From Sphingomonas desiccabilis (GTDB lineage Bacteria; Pseudomonadota; Alphaproteobacteria; Sphingomonadales; Sphingomonadaceae): DNA of 64,000 nt. The position numbers and the translations under genes are program-made. Location of the stretch: positions 124,001 to 188,000 of the forward strand of contig NZ_SDPT01000003.1 in assembly GCF_004135605.1 (NCBI RefSeq), read 5' to 3'. The notes under the pieces were generated by a model. The model saw nothing but the letters and a program-made list of their open reading frames with translations. It searched no databases and was not told the DNA's origin. Shown here piece by piece: positions 28,696 through 35,958 of this stretch (within the stretch, counting starts at the first letter, position 1; each line of letters starts with the position of its first letter).

Positions 28696-29727
28696 TTACG
28701 CCGCGCGCTTGTCGAGGGCGGCGGCGGCTTCTTCCATCAGCGTGGCGAGGATCACAGCGACCGGTTCCTCGGTCTTGACCATGCCGACCGACTGGCCGGC
28801 CATGACGCTACCGTGCTCGACGTCGCCGTCGACCACCGCACGGCGGAGCGCGCCGGCCCAGTAATGCTCGATCTGCAGCTGCGCCTCGGCCATCGCGAGC
28901 ACACCCTCGTCGAGCGACTGGGCGACTTCGCGCTGCTTGGCGGTGAACAGCTCCGACCCGGCGTTCTTGAGCGCGCGCACCGGGATCACCGGCAGGCGCG
29001 GGTCGATCTGGACGCTGGCGACCGCGTCGCGCGCGGAGGCGCGGAAGAACGCCTTCTTGAAATTGGGGTGCGCGATCGACTCGGTCGCACACGCAAAGCG
29101 CGTGCCGAGCTGGACGCCGGCGGCGCCCATGTCGAGATAGCCGGCAATCGCCTCGCCCCGGCCGATGCCGCCGGCGACGAACACGGGCAGCGCCTCGGCG
29201 ATCTCGGGCAGCATTTCCTGCGCGAGCACGCTGGTGGAGACCGGGCCGATGTGGCCGCCGGCCTCCATCCCCTCGATCACCAAGGCGTCGACGCCGGAAC
29301 GGATCAGCTTCTTGGCGAGCGCGAGGGCGGGCGCGAAGCAGATCACCTTGGCACCCGACGCCTTGATCGCGTCGAGGCTGCCGGCCGGGGGCAGGCCGCC
29401 CGCGAGCACGACATGGCCGACCTGATGCCGGGCGCAGACCGCGATCAGATCCATCAGCTGCGGGTGCATGGTGATGAGGTTGACGCCGAACGGCTTAGCC
29501 GTCAGCGCCTTGGTCGCGGCGATCTCGGCATCGAGCAGCTCGGGCGTCATCGCGCCGCACGCGATCACGCCGAAGCCGCCGGCGTTGGAGATGGCGGCGA
29601 CGAGATTGCGCTCGGACACCCAGGACATGGCGCCGCACAGGATCGCGGTTTCGGTGCCGAGGAAGGCAGCGCCGCGGGCCATGCGGCGGGCAAGGCGCTC
29701 GGCGCCGACGGAAGAAGTGGTGGTCAT
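28696..29727 (-). CDS. Nitronate monooxygenase family flavoprotein
   Basis: An FMN-dependent TIM-barrel enzyme of the NMO/2-nitropropane dioxygenase family, 343 residues. Visible marks: GAMSWVSERNLVAAISNAGGFGVIA, KPFGVNLI, HVVLAGGLPP, VIEGMEAGGHIG, FVAGGIGRGEAIAGYLDMGAAGVQLGTRF. Members detoxify alkyl nitronates such as propionate-3-nitronate; the fold is shared with enoyl-ACP reductase FabK, so the substrate is not certain. Divergent from yjbQ by 47 bp; its 3' end faces a repeat-filled gap. Confidence 0.9.
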   Translation of the reverse strand: MTTTSSVGAERLARRMARGAAFLGTETAILCGAMSWVSERNLVAAISNAGGFGVIACGAMTPELLDAEIAATKALTAKPFGVNLITMHPQLMDLIAVCARHQVGHVVLAGGLPPAGSLDAIKASGAKVICFAPALALAKKLIRSGVDALVIEGMEAGGHIGPVSTSVLAQEMLPEIAEALPVFVAGGIGRGEAIAGYLDMGAAGVQLGTRFACATESIAHPNFKKAFFRASARDAVASVQIDPRLPVIPVRALKNAGSELFTAKQREVAQSLDEGVLAMAEAQLQIEHYWAGALRRAVVDGDVEHGSVMAGQSVGMVKTEEPVAVILATLMEEAAAALDKRAA

Positions 29728-29774
29728 GGCGCGCCCCTAGCGTAGCGGATGGCGTTGAGCAAAGGAGACAAGCG

Positions 29775-30194
29775 ATGCGGCAGGCGATCGGCGAGCTGGA
29801 GGTACCCACGCGGGGGCAGGGGCTGGTGGAGGTGACGCGCAGCGTTTGCGACTGGGTGACCCAACACGCGATCACGACTGGGCTGCTGACGTTGTTCTGC
29901 CGCCACACCTCGGCGTCGTTGCTGGTGCAGGAGAATGCGGCGCCGGAGGTACGCGACGACCTGGTCGCCTATTTCGCTCGGATCGCGCCCGAGGATCGCC
30001 ATGCCTATGCCCATGACGACGAGGGGCCGGACGACATGCCCGCGCATCTGCGCACGGCGCTGACCGGCGTGCAGCTGTCGATCCCGGTCGCGAACGGCCG
30101 ACCGGTGCTCGGCACCTGGCAGGGGATCTATCTGTTCGAGCACCGCCGCGCGCCGCATCGGCGGCGAATCGCGCTGCACCTGCTGGGGGAGTAA
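29775..30194 (+). CDS. yjbQ: YjbQ/UPF0047 family protein
   Basis: A 139-residue protein of the UPF0047 family. E. coli YjbQ shows a weak thiamine-phosphate synthase side activity, but the native role is unsettled. Diagnostic stretches: FCRHTSASLLVQENAAPEVRDDL (with the conserved His), HAHDDEGPDDMPAHLRTALTG-type core, and LGTWQGIYLFEHR near the C-terminus. These give likely metal-binding His residues. It is divergent from the nitronate monooxygenase gene and convergent with lysC, whose stop is 10 bp away. Confidence 0.92.
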   Translation: MRQAIGELEVPTRGQGLVEVTRSVCDWVTQHAITTGLLTLFCRHTSASLLVQENAAPEVRDDLVAYFARIAPEDRHAYAHDDEGPDDMPAHLRTALTGVQLSIPVANGRPVLGTWQGIYLFEHRRAPHRRRIALHLLGE

Positions 30195-30204
30195 CGCCGC
30201 CCGA

Positions 30205-31458
30205 TCAGGCGGCGGTGTCCTCCGCGTCCAGGCCATAGGCGGTGTGGAGCACGCGCACCGCCAACTCGGTATAGTCTTCCTCGATCAGCACGCTGACCTT
30301 GATCTCCGAGGTGGTGATCGCCTGCACGTTGATGCCGCGGTCGCCCAGCGTCTTGAACATGGTCGACGCCACGCCCGCATGGCTGCGCATGCCGACGCCA
30401 ACCACCGAGATCTTGGCGACGCGGGTGTCGTGGACCAGCCGGTCGTAGCCGATGGTCGCCTTTTCGCGATCCAGCACGTCGAGCACACGCGGCAGCTCGG
30501 CCTGGTTGATCGTGAAGGTGACGTCGGTCGAGCCGGTCGAGTGCGCGACGTTCTGCACGATCATGTCGACGTTGACGCCGGTGTCGGCGAGCGGGCCGAA
30601 GATCGCTGCGACCGCACCCGGGCGATCCGGCACCTCGGTCAGGGTGATCTTGGCTTCGTTCTTGTCGTGCGCGATGCCGGTAATGAGCTGGCGTTCCATG
30701 TCGTCCACTTCCTCTTCGCCCACGATCATCGTGCCCGGTTCCGCCGCCGCATCCGCATCGGCAAACGACGAGAGCACCTGGACGCGGACCCCTTCCTTCA
30801 TCGCGAGCCCGACCGAGCGCGTCTGCAGCACCTTGGCGCCGACGCTGGCGAGCTCCAGCATTTCCTCATACGTCACGCGCTTGAGCTTGCGTGCCCGGGG
30901 CACGATGCGCGGGTCGGTGGTGTAGACGCCGTCGACGTCGGTGTAGATGTCGCAGCGATCCGCCTTCATCGCCGCTGCGACCGCAACCGCCGACGTGTCC
31001 GATCCGCCGCGGCCGAGCGTCGTCACGCGGCCATTGTCCGCCAGCCCCTGGAAGCCCGGGATCACCGCGACCTCGCCGCCGGCCGTGGCGGCGAGCAGCG
31101 CCTGGGTGTCGATCTCGCCAATGCGGGCGGAGGCATGGGTGTCCGAGGTGTGGATCGGCAGCTGCCAGCCGAGCCAGCTGCGCGCGGGTACGCCGATCGC
31201 CTGGAGCGCGATCGCCAGCAGCCCGCTCGTCACCTGCTCGCCCGAGGCGACCACCACGTCATATTCGCGCGGATCGTAGAGCGAGGAGGCTTCGCGGCAG
31301 AAGTTCACCAAGCGGTCGGTCTCGCCGGCCATCGCCGAGACGACCACGGCGACCTGGTTGCCGGCTTCCCACTCGCGTTTCACGCGCTGGGCGACGCTGC
31401 GGATGCGCTCGATCCCGGCCATGGAGGTGCCGCCGAACTTCATCACGATGCGTGCCAT
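30205..31458 (-). CDS. lysC: Aspartate kinase
   Basis: It phosphorylates aspartate, the first step to lysine, threonine, methionine and diaminopimelate. The 417 residues begin with IVMKFGGTSMAGIERIRSVA. The kinase domain has VVVSAMAGETD, TLGRGGSDTSAVAVA, DIYTDVDGVYTTDPR and YEEMLELASVGAKVLQ. Two ACT domains follow (about 265-410; VDMIVQNVAH, VGVGMRSHAGVASTMF). That layout suits concerted feedback control by lysine and threonine, which is inferred. It is divergent from ubiG. Confidence 0.97.
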   Translation of the reverse strand: MARIVMKFGGTSMAGIERIRSVAQRVKREWEAGNQVAVVVSAMAGETDRLVNFCREASSLYDPREYDVVVASGEQVTSGLLAIALQAIGVPARSWLGWQLPIHTSDTHASARIGEIDTQALLAATAGGEVAVIPGFQGLADNGRVTTLGRGGSDTSAVAVAAAMKADRCDIYTDVDGVYTTDPRIVPRARKLKRVTYEEMLELASVGAKVLQTRSVGLAMKEGVRVQVLSSFADADAAAEPGTMIVGEEEVDDMERQLITGIAHDKNEAKITLTEVPDRPGAVAAIFGPLADTGVNVDMIVQNVAHSTGSTDVTFTINQAELPRVLDVLDREKATIGYDRLVHDTRVAKISVVGVGMRSHAGVASTMFKTLGDRGINVQAITTSEIKVSVLIEEDYTELAVRVLHTAYGLDAEDTAA

Positions 31459-31513
31459 GTACCGAGCGCCTCACCCCCTTGGGAACGTCGGGTTGCGCTG
31501 ATAGGGAGGCGTC

Positions 31514-32272
31514 ATGGTTATGGCAAGCGACGCGGCGCCCGGAGCGCGGGCACCGAACGGCAGCGTGGTGGCGGCGGAGGCCACGCATTTCGGCAAGCTC
31601 GCGGCCGACTGGTGGAACCCACACGGCTCCTCGGCGATGCTGCACCGGCTCAACCCCGCGCGGCTCGGCTTCCTGCGGCAGGCGATCGACGCGCATTGGA
31701 ACGGCGAGAGCCAAGGCTTCACGCCGCTCGCCGGCAAGACCGCGCTCGACGTCGGCTGCGGCGCCGGGCTGCTCGCCGAGCCGCTCGCAAGGCTGGGCGC
31801 GGCGGTGACCGGCGTCGATGCCGCGCCCGAGAACATCGGCGCGGCAAGGACGCACGCCGAGGCGCAGGGGCTGGCGATCGAGTACATCGCGGGCGGCGTC
31901 GAGGCGGTGGCGGGGCGGCAGTTCGACCTGGTCACCTCGCTGGAGGTGATCGAGCATGTCGCCGATCCCGCCGGCTTTGTCGCCGGGCTGGCGGCGGCGC
32001 TGGCGCCGGGCGGGCTGATGGTGGTGTCGACGCCCAACCGCACGCCCCTGTCGCGGCTGGCGATGATCACGCTGGCGGAAGGCGTGGGCGCGATCCCGCG
32101 CGGGACGCACGACTGGGACAAGTTCCTGACGCCGGACGAGCTGACCGCGCTGCTGAAGGCGCAGGGGCTGACGGTCGGCGAGGTGCGTGGGCTGTCGTTT
32201 TCGCCCACGCGCGGCTTCACGATCTCCGACGACACGCGGCTCGACTATCTGGTGACGGCCTGGCGGGCCTGA
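31514..32272 (+). CDS. ubiG: Ubiquinone O-methyltransferase UbiG
   Basis: An S-adenosylmethionine-dependent enzyme making both O-methylations of ubiquinone synthesis. The 252 residues have FGKLAADWWNPHGSSAMLHRLNP at the N-terminus, a UbiG hallmark. The SAM motif is ALDVGCGAGLLAEPLARLGA, followed by SLEVIEHVADP and the hydrophobic, membrane-associating region near GTHDWDKF. The GGGAGGCGTC before the ATG is a plausible ribosome site. Divergent from lysC, a neighbour pair common in alphaproteobacteria. A DUF1810 gene follows by 1 bp. Confidence 0.96.
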   Translation: MVMASDAAPGARAPNGSVVAAEATHFGKLAADWWNPHGSSAMLHRLNPARLGFLRQAIDAHWNGESQGFTPLAGKTALDVGCGAGLLAEPLARLGAAVTGVDAAPENIGAARTHAEAQGLAIEYIAGGVEAVAGRQFDLVTSLEVIEHVADPAGFVAGLAAALAPGGLMVVSTPNRTPLSRLAMITLAEGVGAIPRGTHDWDKFLTPDELTALLKAQGLTVGEVRGLSFSPTRGFTISDDTRLDYLVTAWRA

Positions 32273-32273
32273 C

Positions 32274-32687
32274 ATGGCGGCGCTCGACCGCTTCGTCGAG
32301 GCGCAGGCGGGCGTGTGGGCGCAGGCGCTCGCCGAGCTGAAGGCAGGGCGCAAGACCGGCCACTGGATGTGGTTCGTGTTCCCGCAGATCGCGGGACTCG
32401 GCCGCAGCGGGACCGCGCGCTTCTATGCGATCGCCGATGCGGACGAGGCGCGGGCGTATCTGGCGCACCCGCTGCTGGGCGCGCGCCTGCGCGAGACGGC
32501 GGAGGCGCTGCTCGCGCATCGCGGGCGGTCGGCCGAGGCGATGCTGGGCGGGATCGACGCCATCAAGCTGCGTTCCTCCATGACGCTGTTCGAGGCGGTG
32601 GCGCCGGGGGAGCCGGTGTTCGCGGCGGTGCTGGACGCGTTTTACGGCGGGAAGTGCGATCCGGAGACGCTGCGGCGGTTGAGCTGA
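32274..32687 (+). CDS. DUF1810 family protein
   Basis: A 137-residue member of DUF1810, a small family of unknown activity. Recognisable parts: LDRFVEAQAGVWAQALAELKAGRKTGHWMWFVFPQIAGLG, RFYAIADADEARAYLAHPLLGARL, and IKLRSSMTLFEAV. The W-M-W-F-V-F-P-Q block is the family signature. It starts 1 bp after the ubiG stop, so it is cotranscribed with ubiG. No catalytic residues can be assigned. Confidence 0.9.
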   Translation: MAALDRFVEAQAGVWAQALAELKAGRKTGHWMWFVFPQIAGLGRSGTARFYAIADADEARAYLAHPLLGARLRETAEALLAHRGRSAEAMLGGIDAIKLRSSMTLFEAVAPGEPVFAAVLDAFYGGKCDPETLRRLS

Positions 32688-32705
32688 TCGACTCGATCTC
32701 AACCC

Positions 32706-32810
32706 AACCGTTCGTGCTGAGGTGGGGCTGAGCTTATCGAAGCCCCGTATCAAAGCACGCGTCCTTCGATACGCCTTTTCGACTTCGCTCAATGGCTACT
32801 CAGAACAAAG
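32706..32810. repeat. Intergenic inverted repeat, family D (first of a pair)
   Basis: AACCGTTCGTGCTGAGGTGG and GAGCTTATCGAAG are balanced by CTTCGATACGCC, CTCAATGGCTACTCAGAACA. The arms are more diverged than at 8309. A second copy follows 33 bases later, in a 361-bp gap with no gene. Confidence 0.75.
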
Positions 32811-32842
32811 GGGGTAGGAGTTCACAGGCCTGCTGCTCCCAC

Positions 32843-32939
32843 CCCGTTTGTCTTGAATAGGGGTGTGTCGAGAACCACCGCAACCCTTCTCTCGACACGC
32901 CATCTCGACAGGCTCGATGGCTGCTCGAGACGAACGGGG
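32843..32939. repeat. Intergenic inverted repeat, family D (second of a pair)
   Basis: CCCGTTTGTCTTGAATAGG and GTGTCGAGA pair with TCTCGACACGCCATCTCG and CTGCTCGAGACGAACGGGG. It lies upstream of the SDR gene but about 110 bp before its start, behind the DUF1810 stop. Confidence 0.8.
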
Positions 32940-33048
32940 TTGGACCGAAGCCGACGAAGAGAGGACAGTGCCGGGGTGCGGTCCTGGCGCCCAGCGGAAC
33001 TTCGACGCACGCGAGCTCTTGTTCCGGGATAACCGCCAGGAGCCCCGC

Positions 33049-33807
33049 ATGACCGACATTCGAGACGCCCATACCGAGGTCCTATCGCTTGCCGGCAGGC
33101 GGGTGGCGATAACCGGCGGCACGACCGGCATCGGCCGCGCGATCGCGGTGCTGCTCGCTTCCGAAGGCGCGCGGGTGTTCGTGTGCGGGCATGACTCGGA
33201 CCATCTCGCCGACGCGCTCGCCCGCATTCGGGAGGTGGGCGACGGCGATGGCGCGGTGCTCGACCTGGCGGAGCCGGACCATGCCCGCGGCTTCCTGGAG
33301 ATCGCCCGTGAGCGGCTGGGCGGGTTGGACGTGGTGGTGCTGAACGCCGCCGTCGCCGCGTCCGGCATTTCGGAGACGGACGAGGCGGAGCTGCGCCACG
33401 CGATCGCGCTCAACTTCACCGCCTATCTGCTGGGCTCGCACGCCGCGGCCGATCTGCTGGAAGGCGAGGGCGACCTGGTGCTGGTCGGATCGATGAGCGC
33501 GCATGTGCTCGGCCCGGGTTCGACCATCTACGCCGGGATCAAGGCGGGCATCGCCGGCTTTTCCGAGGCGCTGCGGCGGGAACTGGGTCCCAAGGGAATC
33601 CGGGTCGGGCTGGTGGAGCCGGGCAAGACCGGCTCCGACATGCAACTGCCGGACGTGCCGGTCGAAAAGCAGCGCGAGCAGATCCACGAGGAGACCATGC
33701 TGCGCGCCGAGGACATCGCGGTGGGCGTTCACTACATGCTGACGCAGCCGCGTCGCACCGTGGTGCAGCAGGTGGTAATCACGCCGCGCGCGCAGGCAGC
33801 CGAATGA
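33049..33807 (+). CDS. Short-chain dehydrogenase/reductase
   Basis: A classical SDR of 252 residues. The cofactor motif is TGGTTGIG (T-G-x3-G-x-G). The catalytic triad elements are the Ser in VLVGSMSAHVLG and Tyr/Lys in IYAGIKAGIAGF. LNAAVAAS replaces the usual NNAG. The substrate is unknown. The ATG at 33049 follows CAGGAGCC at good spacing. The stop overlaps the start of the GH130 gene (ATGA), implying a two-gene operon that may act on a sugar or sugar alcohol; that link is inference. Confidence 0.92.
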   Translation: MTDIRDAHTEVLSLAGRRVAITGGTTGIGRAIAVLLASEGARVFVCGHDSDHLADALARIREVGDGDGAVLDLAEPDHARGFLEIARERLGGLDVVVLNAAVAASGISETDEAELRHAIALNFTAYLLGSHAAADLLEGEGDLVLVGSMSAHVLGPGSTIYAGIKAGIAGFSEALRRELGPKGIRVGLVEPGKTGSDMQLPDVPVEKQREQIHEETMLRAEDIAVGVHYMLTQPRRTVVQQVVITPRAQAAE

Positions 33808-34934
33808 ACTTCGACGTCGACCGGCTGGTCTTCACCCCCGACGACGTGGACCTGTCGCGGTCGCCGCTCGCGGGGCATCTCGACGCCGAAACCTATGTGC
33901 TGGGTGCATTCAATCCCGGCCTGACCCGGCTGCCGGGCGGCAACCTGCTGATGATGGTGCGGGTGGCGGAGGCGCTGCGCAAGCCGATCCGCGACGGCAA
34001 GGTTCACGCGATCCGCTGGGAAGGCGAGGAGGGGAGCGCCGGGCGCTATGTGCTCGACGGCTGGCCGCTCGAGCACGCCGACACCGCCGATCCGCGCAAG
34101 TTCCTGCTTCAGGGCAACAAGTGGCGCGTGATGGCGCTGACCTCGCTGTCGTGGCTGTTGCCGGTCGAGCTATCGCCGGACGGCCTGGAGGTGGTCGCCG
34201 TGCACTATGATCGCGCGGTGGCGCCCCAGGGCAGCTGGCAATGCTATGGGGTGGAGGATGCGCGGATCAGCCGCATCGACGACCACTACTGGATGACCAC
34301 CTGCTCGGTGAGCCCGGAGCGGCATTCGACCATGCTCTACAGCTCTGAAAACGGGCTCGACTGGCGGTTCGAGGACATGGTGCTCGATCACCAGAACAAG
34401 GACATGCTGATCTTCGAGGGCAAGGTCGACGGACGCTACTGGGCGCAGACCCGGCCGCTGGGCGACCTGTATTTCGCCTATCCCCCCGACAGCGAATGGC
34501 GCGCGGGGCCGTCGATCAACCTGGCGACCTCGCCCGACCTCTTGCACTGGAAGCCGTGCCGCAAGCCCGGCATCCGCCCGCACGCCGCGACCGTCGCCAC
34601 CGCGCGCATGGGCGGCGGCACCCCGCCGATCCGCACGCCCCGCGGCTGGCTGAGCCTGTGGCACGGCGTCGAGCCGCACGAGATCGTCGGCATCTATCGC
34701 ACCTACTGGACGATCCTCGACGCGGAGGATCCGTCGCGGACGGTCGCCACTCAGCACCCGCCGCTGCTGGAGGCGAGCCCGGCGCTCACCCGGCCGCTGG
34801 AGGACAAGATGTACGTGCGGGACGTGGTGTTCACCACCGGCATTGCCGAGCATGGCGGCGTCTATGTGGTGGCGTCGGGCGAGGCGGATCTGGCGTGCCG
34901 GATCACGCACATCCCGAAGTCGGTGTTCGCGTGA
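33804..34934 (+). CDS. GH130-family protein (second paralogue)
   Basis: A 376-residue paralogue of the gene at 25834, similar along its whole length: both start VFxPDDVDLxRSPL and end VVFTTGI...VASGEADLACR. The GH130 marks are GAFNPGLTRLPGGNLLMMVRVAEAL, YGVEDARIS and DHQNKDMLIFEG. MGGGTPPIRTPRGWLSLWHG follows. The acid motif is VEDAR, not EDPR as in the paralogue. It has an extra insert (about 75-90). It overlaps the SDR gene by ATGA. Predicted to act on a beta-mannoside or related glycoside by phosphorolysis; unproven. Confidence 0.85.
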   Translation: MNFDVDRLVFTPDDVDLSRSPLAGHLDAETYVLGAFNPGLTRLPGGNLLMMVRVAEALRKPIRDGKVHAIRWEGEEGSAGRYVLDGWPLEHADTADPRKFLLQGNKWRVMALTSLSWLLPVELSPDGLEVVAVHYDRAVAPQGSWQCYGVEDARISRIDDHYWMTTCSVSPERHSTMLYSSENGLDWRFEDMVLDHQNKDMLIFEGKVDGRYWAQTRPLGDLYFAYPPDSEWRAGPSINLATSPDLLHWKPCRKPGIRPHAATVATARMGGGTPPIRTPRGWLSLWHGVEPHEIVGIYRTYWTILDAEDPSRTVATQHPPLLEASPALTRPLEDKMYVRDVVFTTGIAEHGGVYVVASGEADLACRITHIPKSVFA

Positions 34935-35044
34935 GTGCTCTTGGCGGAGGTCCGCTCCAGATCGATCCAGTCGGCCTCAAAAAACTGCTTTAGTGCAATA
35001 GGACACCGCGCTAGCATCCGCATTCCTGGGGTGGGAGGAATGGG

Positions 35045-35944
35045 ATGCTGGAGCTTCGGAACGTCAGCCATGTCTATGGCAACGGGACGCGCGCGCTGGA
35101 CGATGTGACGCTGTCGGTGCCGACGGGGATGTTCGGGCTGCTGGGGCCGAATGGTGCTGGCAAGTCGACGCTGATGCGCACGGTCGCCACGCTGCAGACG
35201 CCGACCAGCGGCAGCATCACCTTCGGCGACATCGACGTCATCGCCGAGCCGGAGCGGCTGCGCGAGACGCTCGGCTATCTGCCGCAGGACTTCGGCGTCT
35301 ATCCGCGCGTGTCGGCCTACGACATGCTCGACCATATGGCGGTGCTGAAGGGCATCGCCTCGGCCGCGGACCGCAAGGCGACGGTCGAGACGTTGCTTAA
35401 CCAGGTCAATCTCTGGAACGTCCGAAAGAAGGCGATCGCCGGCTTTTCGGGCGGCATGCGCCAGCGTTTCGGCATCGCCCAGGCCCTGATCGGCAACCCG
35501 CGGCTGATCATCGTCGACGAGCCCACCGCCGGGCTCGATCCGGAGGAGCGCAACCGCTTCCTCAACCTGCTCGCTGAGATCGGCGAGAATGTCGTCGTGA
35601 TCCTGTCCACCCATATCGTCGAGGACGTGGCGGATCTCTGCCCGCGCATGGCGGTGCTGGCCGGCGGCAAGATCCGGTTGGAGGGTGCGCCGCTGGAGCT
35701 GATCGAACAGGCGCGCGGCACCGTCTGGGCCAAGGCGATCGCGCGTGACGAACTGACGGACGTGCGGGAGCGGTACGAACTGATCTCCACCCGCCTGTTC
35801 GCCGGGCGGACCATCGTCCACATCCTGTCCGAGGTCGATCCCGGCAACGGCTTCGAGCCGGTGCGCGGCGGATTGGAGGACGTGTATTTCGCGACCCTCG
35901 CGCGCACTCGCCGTCCTGTCGACACCGCCGCACTCGCGGCCTGA
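35045..35944 (+). CDS. ABC transporter ATP-binding protein
   Basis: The 299-residue ATPase has Walker [10 protein letters not shown] (about 33-41), signature SGGMRQRFGIAQAL, Walker B LIIVDEPTAGLDPEE and the switch His in LSTHIVED. It belongs to the multidrug/Nod-factor-like DRA family of ATPases, which pair with ABC-2 permeases. The partner is evidently the next gene, 14 bp downstream, a permease fused to a peptidase. GGAGGAATGGG before the ATG is a ribosome site. Function of the pair is unknown. Confidence 0.93.
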   Translation: MLELRNVSHVYGNGTRALDDVTLSVPTGMFGLLGPNGAGKSTLMRTVATLQTPTSGSITFGDIDVIAEPERLRETLGYLPQDFGVYPRVSAYDMLDHMAVLKGIASAADRKATVETLLNQVNLWNVRKKAIAGFSGGMRQRFGIAQALIGNPRLIIVDEPTAGLDPEERNRFLNLLAEIGENVVVILSTHIVEDVADLCPRMAVLAGGKIRLEGAPLELIEQARGTVWAKAIARDELTDVRERYELISTRLFAGRTIVHILSEVDPGNGFEPVRGGLEDVYFATLARTRRPVDTAALAA

Positions 35945-35958
35945 GGGGAGACGCGCCC

